From: UBA1181 sp045113275
Lineage (GTDB): Bacteria; Bacteroidota; Bacteroidia; Bacteroidales; Paludibacteraceae
Reading direction: 5' to 3'
DNA length: 21,824 bases
NCBI GenBank assembly: GCA_045113275.1
Contig: JBGUIU010000071.1
Location: 1-21,824, forward strand
Shown piece after piece: positions 1 to 8,918 of this stretch. Position numbers and translations under genes: made by a program. The notes beneath the pieces were generated by a model. The model was given only the letters and a program-made list of their open reading frames with translations, was not told where the DNA came from and ran no database searches. Position 1 is the stretch's first letter, and each line of letters opens with the position of its first letter.

Positions 1-3000
1 GAAGAAAACAAGCTGGATGATCTTTTCCGTATGCTCTTTATCAAACAGTGCAACAAACTCAGCGAAATCCTGCCCAGCCTGTTTGAACAGATTTCCGACT
101 ATACGGAGCTGCTGCTCACCATCTCCTTCACTGACAAAGACGGTGTTGTCTATCACCTTACCCATGACATCAGTGAAGATGACTTCAACGTGGAAAAGGA
201 AGGTCAAGTCGAAATTATTGGCTGGCTGTATCAGTATTACAACTCGGATTTAAAAGAACAAGTGGCTGCAAAGCAGAAGAAAAATATCAAAATTTGCAAA
301 GAAGACATTCCTGCTGCAACCCAACTTTTTACTCCGGATTGGATAGTCCGATACATGGTGGAGAACAGCCTTGGCCGGCTTTGGGTAGAAGGCCATCCGA
401 ATGATGAACTGAAAGCCAGTTGGAAGTACTATCTGGAAGAAGCTGAGCAGGAACCTGAAGTGAAGGTACAGCTCGCCGAAATCCGAACAGAGTACGAAAA
501 ACTCAGTCCGGAAGATATCAAGTTCATCGACCCCTGCATGGGCTCCGGGCATATCCTTGTGTATGCCTTTGACGTATTCATGCAGATTTATCTGGCCTAC
601 GGCTATACGCAGCGGGAAGCTGCAAAATACATACTACAGAATAACATTTACGGGATGGACATTGACACCCGTGCATACCAGCTGTCCTACTTCGCCGTGA
701 TGATGAAGGCGAGGCAATACAATCGCCGCATTTTTAATGAAGGCATTATGCCTAACCTGATTGCCGTAAAGAATCCCGCTCCGTGTTCATCTTCCTGCTT
801 GAAGCAGCTTGGAGAGCTGGAAAAGCTCGGCAAACGCCTTATCACAGACTTCACCGATGCGGAAGAATACGGCAGTATCCTCAATGTCAGCTACAAATCT
901 GAAGAGCTTGATGCTCTGGAAGCAAAACTTGCTGAACTCCAATCTAAAGCTGAAATCAGCAACCTACTGGTTCAGGCTGAGATCCAGCAGTGCATTCAAG
1001 TCATCACTCCCCTTCTCCGCCAAGCCCGTATCATGGGACAGAAATATGATGTAGTTGTGACCAATCCTCCATATATGGGTGCAAGCAATATGAATCCTAA
1101 GCTCGTACAATTTATAAAAGAACGGTACGAGGATTATAAAAGCGATTTCTTTTCGGCCTTTATTGTTCGTGGTTCTGAAATGGCAAAACGAACTGGTTAC
1201 TGTAGCTATTTTACTCCTTATGTTTGGATGTTCATACAGAGCTATGAAAATCTTCGCCAATATCTGTTTGATGAATGTACAATCGAGACACTTATTCAAT
1301 TCGAATATTCCGCATTTGAAGAAGCTACCGTTCCCGTATGTACATTTGCTTTCAAAAATAGCCCTATTTATGGAAAACGAGGCACATACTTACGCCTGAC
1401 AGATTTCAAAGGTGGAATGGAGATTCAACGCCAAAAGGCTCTTGAAGCAATAAACAACCATCTATGTGGTTTTTACTATGAGCAGACAACCGGCAACTTT
1501 GAAAAGATTCCAGGGAAACCCGTATCGTATTGGATATGTGATGATGCAATAAATTACTTTGAGAGTTGTCCAGGACTCGGTAGAGATGAGATCGTTCGCG
1601 GTGGACTTACAACAGGTGATAATAATAGATTTCTAAGAGTGTGGTTTGAGGTTGCCAGAAATTCAATAGCCACTAATGTAGCATCCATGGATAAGGTAAA
1701 AGAATCATATTGCACATGGTTTCCCTTGGCAAAGGGGGGTGAGTACAGAAAGTGGTATGGCAACTTAGAATACGTTGTTAACTGGAAAAATGATGGGGAA
1801 GAAATAAAGTGGTGGGTAACACACAATCCTAAGGATCCTAATACTACAAGTTGGTCAAGAAGACTATTTAACACAGAGTGCTATTTTAAGAGAATTATTA
1901 CTTGGTCTGGGATTTCAAGTGGAAAACCATCAATGCGGATAGCAGATAATGCCATTTTCGGTAGTGGTGCTAAGGCAATTGTTGAAAGCAAGCGTGAAAG
2001 TTTTATTCTTGCATTCTTAAATTCTGTAGTTGCCTTAATGTATTTATCTGCTTTAAGCCCTACACTAAACTATGAATCAGGTCATATTGCATCATTACCA
2101 TTAATAGAAACGAACGACATAAGAATAGGAAAGATAGTCGATAATTGCCTGGGATTATCAAAAGCTGATTGGGATTCGTTTGAAAACTCCTGGAATTTCC
2201 AGCGACATCCTATGCTGCCCATCTATTCCATTGATCATAATTACGCATATCGAATAGAAGACTTCCATAGGGCTTGGGCAAGTAAATGTGAGGATCGTTT
2301 TAATCAACTCAAAGCAAACGAAGAAGAACTGAATCGCATTTTTATTGATCTTTATGACTTGCAGGCTGAGTTGACGCCTGAGGTGGAAGAAAAAGATGTA
2401 ACTGTTCGTAAAGCAGATCTCCAACGTGACATTAAATCTCTGATTTCTTATGCTGTTGGCTGCATGTTTGGCCGGTATTCCTTGGATATATCTGGGCTTG
2501 TTTATGCCGGTGGAGATTGGGATGCGAGTAAATATAACACTTTCATTCCTGATGAAGATAACTGCATTCTCATCACTGATGAAGAGTATTTCCGCGACGA
2601 TATTGTCGGGCAATTTGTTAACTTTATCCGTACAGTATATGGGCAGGATACGCTGGAAGAGAATCTGACTTTTATTGCAAAAGCACTCGGAGATAAAAGC
2701 AAAACACCTCGGGATACCATCCGCCAGTATTTTCTGAATGACTTTTTCAAAGATCATTGCCAGACATATTCCGTAACAGGTTCCGGAAAACGGCCGATCT
2801 ACTGGCTGTTCGATTCCGGAAAACAGAACGGATTCAAAGCTCTTGTATATATGCATCGGTGGAATGCAGATACCGTTGGTAATATGCGTGTGGAATATCT
2901 CCACAAGATGCAGACAGTCTATGAAAAAGAGATTGATAACTGCCAGGAGACGATCGACAACAGCATGAACAACCGTGAGATTGCAGCTGCAACAAAGCGG

Positions 3001-3192
3001 AAGGAAAAGCTGGTAAAGCAATTGAAAGAATGCAAAGACTATGATGCAAAGGTTGCTCATATTGCTTTAAGCCGGATTGATATCGACCTGGATGACGGTG
3101 TAAAGAAGAATTACCGCAAGGTACAAACCGGAACAGACGGCAGATTCTGTGAAATCCTGGCAGATTCCAAAAACATCATGGCAAAGGAATAA
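1..3192 (+). CDS. pglX: BREX-1 adenine-specific DNA methyltransferase PglX (5' end outside window)
   Basis: PglX (BrxX) methylates adenine in a non-palindromic site so that BREX recognises host DNA; it is also needed for phage exclusion. The reading frame is open from base 1, so the first ATG at 31 is internal and the true start lies upstream. The 1063 codons seen suggest that roughly 100-150 N-terminal residues are missing. The SAM-binding motif I reads DPCMGSGH (window codons 177-184) and the amino-methyltransferase motif IV reads NPPY (codons 355-358). The segment after it, about codons 360-720, is the expected target-recognition region; its codon use is more A+T-rich than the flanks. The conserved C-terminal part contains HPMLPIYSIDHNYAY and MFGRYSLDISGLVYAGGDWD, typical of BREX PglX. 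A coiled-coil, Lys/Glu-rich tail ends the protein. brxC would be expected upstream. The identification is firm from motifs and from pglZ and brxL downstream. Confidence 0.96.
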   Translation, partial: EENKLDDLFRMLFIKQCNKLSEILPSLFEQISDYTELLLTISFTDKDGVVYHLTHDISEDDFNVEKEGQVEIIGWLYQYYNSDLKEQVAAKQKKNIKICKEDIPAATQLFTPDWIVRYMVENSLGRLWVEGHPNDELKASWKYYLEEAEQEPEVKVQLAEIRTEYEKLSPEDIKFIDPCMGSGHILVYAFDVFMQIYLAYGYTQREAAKYILQNNIYGMDIDTRAYQLSYFAVMMKARQYNRRIFNEGIMPNLIAVKNPAPCSSSCLKQLGELEKLGKRLITDFTDAEEYGSILNVSYKSEELDALEAKLAELQSKAEISNLLVQAEIQQCIQVITPLLRQARIMGQKYDVVVTNPPYMGASNMNPKLVQFIKERYEDYKSDFFSAFIVRGSEMAKRTGYCSYFTPYVWMFIQSYENLRQYLFDECTIETLIQFEYSAFEEATVPVCTFAFKNSPIYGKRGTYLRLTDFKGGMEIQRQKALEAINNHLCGFYYEQTTGNFEKIPGKPVSYWICDDAINYFESCPGLGRDEIVRGGLTTGDNNRFLRVWFEVARNSIATNVASMDKVKESYCTWFPLAKGGEYRKWYGNLEYVVNWKNDGEEIKWWVTHNPKDPNTTSWSRRLFNTECYFKRIITWSGISSGKPSMRIADNAIFGSGAKAIVESKRESFILAFLNSVVALMYLSALSPTLNYESGHIASLPLIETNDIRIGKIVDNCLGLSKADWDSFENSWNFQRHPMLPIYSIDHNYAYRIEDFHRAWASKCEDRFNQLKANEEELNRIFIDLYDLQAELTPEVEEKDVTVRKADLQRDIKSLISYAVGCMFGRYSLDISGLVYAGGDWDASKYNTFIPDEDNCILITDEEYFRDDIVGQFVNFIRTVYGQDTLEENLTFIAKALGDKSKTPRDTIRQYFLNDFFKDHCQTYSVTGSGKRPIYWLFDSGKQNGFKALVYMHRWNADTVGNMRVEYLHKMQTVYEKEIDNCQETIDNSMNNREIAAATKRKEKLVKQLKECKDYDAKVAHIALSRIDIDLDDGVKKNYRKVQTGTDGRFCEILADSKNIMAKE

Positions 3193-3261
3193 AGGAACAA
3201 TAAGCTCTGGATGCTTAAACAGATTTTTCAAATGGTTCCCGAGGGAAAGGATTGCATACAA

Positions 3262-5250
3262 ATGAAACACGAGAATAGATTTGCTCTGCGAAACCAAAGT
3301 ATATCGTTGATACTTGCTATAATACTGTTTCTTTCTTTTATCTTAGTCATTGAAAATATTACCCCTATCTCTGCCTATGCGAAGGAGAAAGTACTCCAGA
3401 TTGAAGGAACAGTATACTCGTTTGATCAAAAAGAATTATATCCTTTCTCAACTGCCTCAGAGAATTCAAAGGAAAAGGCATTTGGTACGCTTACGATCAG
3501 CGGAGATATTTATAAAGAATCCGAAAATAATAAGACTCCTTCTATCTCTGTAAAAAGAAAATATGACGGTAAAGAAAAAGGGCTTTCAATTACTTATGCC
3601 TATAATGATAGTCTTTTGAATGCTTCTGAAGAAAAATGGCATCTTATAGATGATAAGGGTAAAACTGTAGATCTATTGGCACTTGATGAAAAGATTTTGA
3701 AAGGTGCGATAATTCTGCAGACTTCAAAGGATGGGAAAATATGGGTAACTGACTATACAGAGACAAATGCTTTCGCTTCCGTTCCCAACAGGTCTGATCC
3801 CTTCTATACTACAACCGATATCCAAATGGCAAACGGTTGTTATTACAGAATTATTGTTTCATACGAAGTTCAGAGGAAAATTGACTCAAAAAAAGTTGTT
3901 TTTGTAGATGTAGAGCAGAATGAAACTAAAAAAATAGCAGAAGTATATGAATTCTATGTCTACGATGAAACTGCCCAAATTTCAACAAATAATGATCAAA
4001 CACAGAAATATAACCTCGGCTCAAAAAACAGAACTGAAAAATATGAGGGATACTTTGGTTCCGTCTCTTCAATAACCAATAAAGATCCGCATTACGGGTG
4101 GGAACTCGGGCAGTTTTTCATCAGCGGATACACTGATACTCGTAAAGATGCTGATAATGAAATAATCTTTCTGAAAAATGTTGGTGATCAGGTAACGCTC
4201 TGGTTTAATCTGTTGCAAGATATCAATGCATTAAATGGAGAGCCAGAGAAAACGATAATAGACAGCACCAAAGATTATGATCAATTTTTCGAAACGCCAA
4301 CAATCGATTTTGGCCACGGTGCGTTGATCGTTCGTAAAACGAACTACGAGAATATTCAGGAAAAACCGATCATTTATACAAACTATCTGGAAGCCTCTGC
4401 TACAGTTGGGGCTAACACCAAGGTCAATCTTTTTGAAGAAGGCGATTATGAAATTGCCCTTGACTATGGCATTAACTATGACAAGACAAAAGTCTTAGGG
4501 AAAACTGTTTTGCCGGAGCAAGCACATTATCGAATTTACTTCAAATTTAAAGTCAGAAATGCAAACAGCATGTTTTATCCTCGGGATATCTCCACAACAT
4601 CTGAACTGTATAATAACGCGAATACACCTAACGGTTTTTATTTAGATCTGGCAAATTCAAAATACCTGCAGCTTTATTATACAAGAGAAATATTAAAAGA
4701 CGGTGCAACAGGTCTAAGTGAAGACGTCAGAGTAAACGCACTGGCTAAAGACGGTGATGCCTTTAAAGATGAAGGTATCTATACTATAACCGTAACAAAT
4801 CAATACACCGGAAAATTTACCACAAAAAAAATATATGTCGGTGAAAACAATATTCTCAAGGCTTATTTAGCAACCGGTCTCCCCATCAGTGAGATTAGAG
4901 ATAAAATAGCTATGGGGGCAACAATAAATGAAGACGGAACAATCATTGAGCCTGTTCCGGTTGCTACGGCAGAAGCGATTATCACATCTGAACCTGTAGT
5001 CACCATGGCACCGAATAACCCCGATATTACTGTTAATGAATCATCTACCACGCAGGAGTCTGATGGAGTTGCAAACTCAATTAATTCTGAAGTCTTTACC
5101 ACGGATAAAAATGACATATCTATAAATAATAAAGCCGGAGAAAAACAACCGGATAAGAGGCAATATACAGTCTATTTGACTATAGGAGTTATTATTGCTG
5201 TTGCAGTTGTTTTCTTTGTCTCAACGAAAAAGAAAAACGGAAGGATGTGA
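3262..5250 (+). CDS. Secreted, C-terminally membrane-anchored protein of unknown function
   Basis: I do not recognise this family. An upstream ATG at 3211 is in frame, but I prefer the ATG at 3262 because it is preceded by GAGGGAAAGG and gives a standard signal peptide: a short basic N-terminus, a hydrophobic stretch (SLILAIILFLSFILVI) and cleavage near ISAYA-KEK. That gives 662 residues. The body is hydrophilic and looks beta-rich, with many Tyr, Asn and Lys residues and alternating hydrophobic segments. A Ser/Thr/Pro/Val-rich linker follows (PVPVATAEAIITSEPVV region), then one transmembrane helix (VYLTIGVIIAVAVVFFV) and a short Lys-rich cytoplasmic tail. The protein should therefore display a large domain outside the membrane. 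The stop is six bases before the nuclease-toxin gene, so the two are probably co-transcribed, and a role as partner, anchor or exporter of the toxin is possible. This is inference. Confidence 0.85.
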   Translation: MKHENRFALRNQSISLILAIILFLSFILVIENITPISAYAKEKVLQIEGTVYSFDQKELYPFSTASENSKEKAFGTLTISGDIYKESENNKTPSISVKRKYDGKEKGLSITYAYNDSLLNASEEKWHLIDDKGKTVDLLALDEKILKGAIILQTSKDGKIWVTDYTETNAFASVPNRSDPFYTTTDIQMANGCYYRIIVSYEVQRKIDSKKVVFVDVEQNETKKIAEVYEFYVYDETAQISTNNDQTQKYNLGSKNRTEKYEGYFGSVSSITNKDPHYGWELGQFFISGYTDTRKDADNEIIFLKNVGDQVTLWFNLLQDINALNGEPEKTIIDSTKDYDQFFETPTIDFGHGALIVRKTNYENIQEKPIIYTNYLEASATVGANTKVNLFEEGDYEIALDYGINYDKTKVLGKTVLPEQAHYRIYFKFKVRNANSMFYPRDISTTSELYNNANTPNGFYLDLANSKYLQLYYTREILKDGATGLSEDVRVNALAKDGDAFKDEGIYTITVTNQYTGKFTTKKIYVGENNILKAYLATGLPISEIRDKIAMGATINEDGTIIEPVPVATAEAIITSEPVVTMAPNNPDITVNESSTTQESDGVANSINSEVFTTDKNDISINNKAGEKQPDKRQYTVYLTIGVIIAVAVVFFVSTKKKNGRM

Positions 5251-5256
5251 TACGAA

Positions 5257-6414
5257 ATGAAAAGAGTGCTTGCATTCATTCTGAGCTTTGTGCTTTTGAT
5301 TTCGGGTTTTACATCTCCTTCCGCTCATGCAGAAGAAAAGAAATCTGACCAAATATCATTTAAAGGACTAGACGATGCTGAATTGATCTCATACGTTGAG
5401 AATACTGTTTACAATGAACTGATCATCAATCTGGATAGCGACCAATACTTTGTTGAAAAAGTCGAGGCTGTTTATCTTTCTCAGGAATACCTGAATGAGC
5501 TTGCATATAACACCCAGTCTAATCTGTTTTTCGGTTACACTCTGGAAGAACTCGAAGAGGAGTTTCAGGGTAAGCGATATGTCTTCACCCTGGGAAAGGA
5601 TGGACAGACTGACGTTGTTGAGTTAGAAGAAGTCTACGATGACACATATGACCAGGTTCTTAAAAATGTTGCCATCGGTGGTGGGGTTATTCTTGTCTGC
5701 GTGACTGTATCTGCTGCCACAGGTGGCATAGCACCTGCTGTAAGCATGATTTTTGCTGCGTCAGCTTCCACCGGAACAGTATTTGCTCTTGAATCCGGTG
5801 CCATCAGTTTCATAGCGGCTAGCCTTGCAAGAGGCTATCAGACACATGATTTTAATGAAGCAATAAAGGCAGGAAGTCTTGCTGCAAGCGAAGGATTTAA
5901 ATGGGGCGCTATCATCGGTGCAGTATCCGGTGGGATAAATGAAGGACTAGCCTTAAAGGGCGCTACTCTTAACGGCCTATCAATGAAAGAAGCTGCTATA
6001 ATACAAAGAGAATCAAAATGGCCGTTAGATGCTATAAAAGCACTCCATTCATATGATGAATATGCGATTTACAAAAATGCAAACCTTATCCCAACACAAT
6101 TAACAGATGGAACATGGGCATTTTTAAGAAAAATAGACTGGACGCTTGTGGATAGCTATGGGCGGTCGAATGTCCAGAGGGTAGCAAACGGGCTTGCTCC
6201 GATAGACCCAACTGGCATGCCATATGAATTGCATCATATCGGGCAAAGAGCCGATTCCCCACTGGCTATTCTCACCAATGCAGAGCACCATGCGAAAACG
6301 AATTACAGCATTCTCCATTATGCAGAAACAGGTAAAGATATAGCCGAAGAGGCATGGAAAGCACAGAAGCAAGCTTTGTGGCAGGCGATATTAAAAATGT
6401 CTAAAGGAGTGTGA
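5257..6414 (+). CDS. Secreted polymorphic toxin with C-terminal LHH (HNH/EndoVII-fold) nuclease domain
   Basis: The N-terminus is a clear signal peptide (Lys-Arg, then a hydrophobic run, with likely cleavage after SAHA at residue 25). Residues about 30-130 form an acidic domain I do not recognise. Residues about 134-193 are a Gly/Ala-rich hydrophobic segment that could insert in a membrane or help translocation. The C-terminal region matches the LHH family of HNH/Endonuclease VII nucleases: GMPYELHHIGQ with E324, L325, H326, H327, then N341-A-E-H344-H345, a further His, and the closing Trp-rich helix. LHH domains are known C-terminal warheads of polymorphic toxins and cleave nucleic acid. The next gene, a SUKH protein four bases downstream, is the expected immunity partner. 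The carrier lacks LXG or RHS repeats; it uses a simple Sec signal, which is less usual. Start: ATG at 5257, preceded by GGAAGGATGTGA. Confidence 0.88.
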   Translation: MKRVLAFILSFVLLISGFTSPSAHAEEKKSDQISFKGLDDAELISYVENTVYNELIINLDSDQYFVEKVEAVYLSQEYLNELAYNTQSNLFFGYTLEELEEEFQGKRYVFTLGKDGQTDVVELEEVYDDTYDQVLKNVAIGGGVILVCVTVSAATGGIAPAVSMIFAASASTGTVFALESGAISFIAASLARGYQTHDFNEAIKAGSLAASEGFKWGAIIGAVSGGINEGLALKGATLNGLSMKEAAIIQRESKWPLDAIKALHSYDEYAIYKNANLIPTQLTDGTWAFLRKIDWTLVDSYGRSNVQRVANGLAPIDPTGMPYELHHIGQRADSPLAILTNAEHHAKTNYSILHYAETGKDIAEEAWKAQKQALWQAILKMSKGV

Positions 6415-6418
6415 AACT

Positions 6419-6811
6419 ATGGATCTTATTTCTACCCTCAAGCAGAAAGATAGTTTTATTTCTTTAAGCGGTGCTGATGATTTCTCAATTAAAGCTGCTG
6501 AAAAACAGTTAGGACTCAAGTTTTATCCAGAATATAGGGAATATTTATCTTCACTCGGAGCTGCCACATATTATGGGCATGAGTTAACTGGTATTTCGAA
6601 TGCTCCTGCGATCGATGTTGTTCAAGTAACCGAATCGGAGAGGAGTTTTGTTGAGAATGTACCTCAAAATTGGTATGTTATTGAGCGACTTGATATCGAT
6701 GGCATTTCAATATGGCAAGATTCTCTTACAGGTAAAATTTACAGGACTTCCCCCAACACTGTGCCGGTTGAAATCTGTGATTCATTGTTAAAATATGTTG
6801 AATGCGATTAA
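6419..6811 (+). CDS. SMI1/KNR4 (SUKH) family immunity protein
   Basis: This 130-residue soluble protein fits the SUKH-1 (SMI1/KNR4) fold. The N-terminal helix IKAAEKQLGLKFYPEYREYLSSLG is followed by a Tyr-Gly-His-Glu-Leu strand region (YYGHELTGI). Next come the typical WYVIERLDIDG strand and a closing segment with a short Asp-Ser-Leu-Thr-Gly turn. SUKH proteins are known antidotes of nuclease toxins, including LHH and other HNH types, and bind the toxin in the cytoplasm. The ribosome binding site AAGGAG (6404-6409) lies inside the end of the toxin gene, so the pair is translated together with the antidote second. There is no signal peptide, as expected for protection of the producing cell. 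The family call is confident; the pairing with the upstream toxin is inferred from position. Confidence 0.88.
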   Translation: MDLISTLKQKDSFISLSGADDFSIKAAEKQLGLKFYPEYREYLSSLGAATYYGHELTGISNAPAIDVVQVTESERSFVENVPQNWYVIERLDIDGISIWQDSLTGKIYRTSPNTVPVEICDSLLKYVECD

Positions 6812-6896
6812 AAAATACGATAAAACATCCAAGATAAACTTATCATATGCATTTCACAGTTCAACTCTGTCTGTAAAAATAGCGAGGTGACATGAT

Positions 6897-7499
6897 ATGG
6901 GTAAAGATTCTGACAAGAAAAACCATAAAGCAGGAAAATCAAAGAAGGCGTCTCAGACCTCCTACAAGAAAAGAAAAAAAGAGATGGTTTTCCAAAGTGT
7001 GGAATCTTTACAGCAGGTCGTAAATGTTGTAAATGAGGCAGCATATGCTTTAAACGACAGCCATCGAACTATCCGGGAAAGCGCCATCCCCGAAGTACTT
7101 GCCGGAGCACTCGGCGCAGGAATAGGCGGTGTCGGTTCCTTTGCAGCTCTATATGGGCTAGGTACGGTTGGGCTTTCTGCGGCAGGCATTACATCCGGAC
7201 TTGCAGCAGCTGGAGCGATTGTTGGTGGAGGGATGGTAGCAGGAATATTCGTTCTGGCAGCTCCGGTAGCTCTTTTCGCTGCAGGGGGAGTTGGGGTTGC
7301 TTCTCACCTTAAGGCGAAACAACTAAGGCAGGAGAAAGAACGCCTTTATAAAGAGGCGCTCCGGAAGCATGAAGCGATAATACAAGCCCTCAAGAATGAA
7401 GCAGAAGCAAGCAAAGAGAGAGTAGATTATCTTGAAAGTTTAAATATCCTGCTTACCCAAGCTATCAAAGATTTGCAAAAGGATCTTGGAATAGCATGA
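6897..7499 (+). CDS. Glycine-rich membrane protein with ISG12/IFI6-like segment and C-terminal coiled coil
   Basis: The 200-residue protein has three parts. Residues 1-30 are very basic and lysine-rich, which suits a cytoplasmic or lipid-head-group-binding tail. Residues about 62-140 are a long hydrophobic Gly/Ala block full of GxxxG spacing (ALGAGIGGVGSFAALYGLG, then GLSAAGITSGLAAAGAIVGG), enough for two to three membrane passes. Residues about 141-200 are a charged heptad-like helix ending in QAIKDLQKDLGIA. The Gly/Ala block resembles the interferon-induced ISG12/IFI6 (Ifi-6-16) family, whose bacterial relatives are little studied; this is pattern recognition, not a search result. The start is fixed by AGGTGA six bases before ATG. 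The stop overlaps the next start as ATGA, so the two products are made coupled and may form a complex. A pore-forming or membrane-sensing role is possible. Confidence 0.82.
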   Translation: MGKDSDKKNHKAGKSKKASQTSYKKRKKEMVFQSVESLQQVVNVVNEAAYALNDSHRTIRESAIPEVLAGALGAGIGGVGSFAALYGLGTVGLSAAGITSGLAAAGAIVGGGMVAGIFVLAAPVALFAAGGVGVASHLKAKQLRQEKERLYKEALRKHEAIIQALKNEAEASKERVDYLESLNILLTQAIKDLQKDLGIA

Positions 7500-8860
7500 G
7501 TAAATATCAGTATACAGAAATAGAGAAACAACTGAATAGCGTGCTTCTCTATCAGAGCCGGGAATTGGAAGAAATACACTTTCCTGATATTCAAAGAACA
7601 AACATTCGCATATCTGAAACTGAAGAGATTCTGAAAAAACTTGGCTATGAATTGCCGACAAAAGTTATAAACTACCAGAATACAAAGCCTATTATGGTTG
7701 TACCTTCCTGGGAACGGTTATGCAATGAAGCAGAGCAAGCTGTAGGCAATAACATAGAGTTGGAAAATCTTTTTTCCGCTGAAGAATTACAGCAGAACAG
7801 TGCTGCTATTCGACAGATGAATCAGGACTATAAAGTTCTCCACCGGTTAGATCAGTATGATTTAGCTATCAGTGCTGTTGCAGGATTGCTTGGAGCAGCA
7901 GTTGATATTTTGATGGTCGGTATTCCGCAGAAGACTCCAGCAGGTCTTTCAGCAGGAACATTATCGAATTTCATACGCTCAGAATTTGATAAACGATTCC
8001 CGGAAGCTGAAATGGAGAAACTTGCTAACTCAAAGGTGAGCAAAGTCCCATTTGATGCACAGGATAATCGTAACACTATCGAGTATGTGGAAGGATTATC
8101 CGCATATTATCATCGCCTTTTATCTCTTGGGCATGATCCCCTCCTAGGATTTGTTTTCGGTGTAATAGATATCCTGACCGGCCGAATGACGACCATCGAT
8201 AAAAAGGGTCGCATCGTTTCCCAGGTAATGGAAATCTATTCGGATCGAAAAGAAAGTGATATATTCAAAGCTCTATTGAAGCAGATTATTCATTTCAAAT
8301 CTGACATCACAACGTCTATGGGCTTACCGGTTCCCTTAATGAGTCTGTTTAATCTGCTTCAATTTGGAAGTCTCGGAGAAGAAGATCAGACTATTGCAGA
8401 AATTGTCCAAGGTATGTACTACGAAGGATATGATTTTATTCATTTCTGCTCAACGTCTGTCCCGGCAATGCTTGTTGAGGCAGTGGTACGTTTTGGATAT
8501 GCAATAAAACGAATAAAAGAAGGACATCCCGTCAAGGATTCTATTCCGGTTTCGCTTAATAGAGAAAAGCATCCGAAACTTGCAACTATGCTCTTTATTG
8601 GCCATGCTGCAGCGACAGCAGTAAATGCCGGAAAAGTTTATTTCACTCAGAATCCAATGGCAATTAACTATCCACAATGGATGGCATTTGCCAAATATTC
8701 ATTTTCCCAGCTTAAATGGACACTTATTCAAAAACCGGAACTGCAGGACCGTTATGTTACAGGTATTATTAATGAAGAGCTTAATGAGATTTTATTATCT
8801 GCAGAGCACACCTTCAACGAATTTTCAAAGGAATACAATTACATTGTAATAATGGAATAA
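7496..8860 (+). CDS. Unknown 454-residue protein coupled to the glycine-rich membrane protein
   Basis: I do not recognise this family. The gene begins within the stop of its neighbour (ATGA overlap at 7496-7499), which implies translational coupling and a likely fixed ratio of the two proteins. There is no signal peptide. The first 110 residues are hydrophilic and acidic. Three later stretches are moderately hydrophobic helices: AISAVAGLLGAAVDILMVGI (about 123-142), PLLGFVFGVIDILTG (about 215-229) and LATMLFIGHAAATAVNAG (about 362-379). They could be buried helices or re-entrant membrane segments. Repeated Gly-Asp-Ile patterns (GAAVDILMVG and GVIDILTG) hint at internally related helices. No nuclease, NTPase or protease motif was seen. 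As partner of a membrane protein inside a BREX locus, a sensor or regulator of that protein is a reasonable guess, no more. Confidence 0.8.
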   Translation: MSKYQYTEIEKQLNSVLLYQSRELEEIHFPDIQRTNIRISETEEILKKLGYELPTKVINYQNTKPIMVVPSWERLCNEAEQAVGNNIELENLFSAEELQQNSAAIRQMNQDYKVLHRLDQYDLAISAVAGLLGAAVDILMVGIPQKTPAGLSAGTLSNFIRSEFDKRFPEAEMEKLANSKVSKVPFDAQDNRNTIEYVEGLSAYYHRLLSLGHDPLLGFVFGVIDILTGRMTTIDKKGRIVSQVMEIYSDRKESDIFKALLKQIIHFKSDITTSMGLPVPLMSLFNLLQFGSLGEEDQTIAEIVQGMYYEGYDFIHFCSTSVPAMLVEAVVRFGYAIKRIKEGHPVKDSIPVSLNREKHPKLATMLFIGHAAATAVNAGKVYFTQNPMAINYPQWMAFAKYSFSQLKWTLIQKPELQDRYVTGIINEELNEILLSAEHTFNEFSKEYNYIVIME

Positions 8861-8918
8861 AGCTATTATGAGCAGGTTAGAGAATATGAAGATACTCATC
8901 TAACGAGAGGCAAAGATA

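Noticed and set aside
2158..3060. 300-codon open frame on the minus strand inside pglX
   Set aside because: It lies opposite the conserved C-terminal part of PglX, lacks a good ribosome binding site and its product has no recognisable motif.
6812..6896. Terminator or promoter after the SUKH gene
   Set aside because: Only a short GATAA-AC-TTATC inverted repeat is present, too weak to call as either element.
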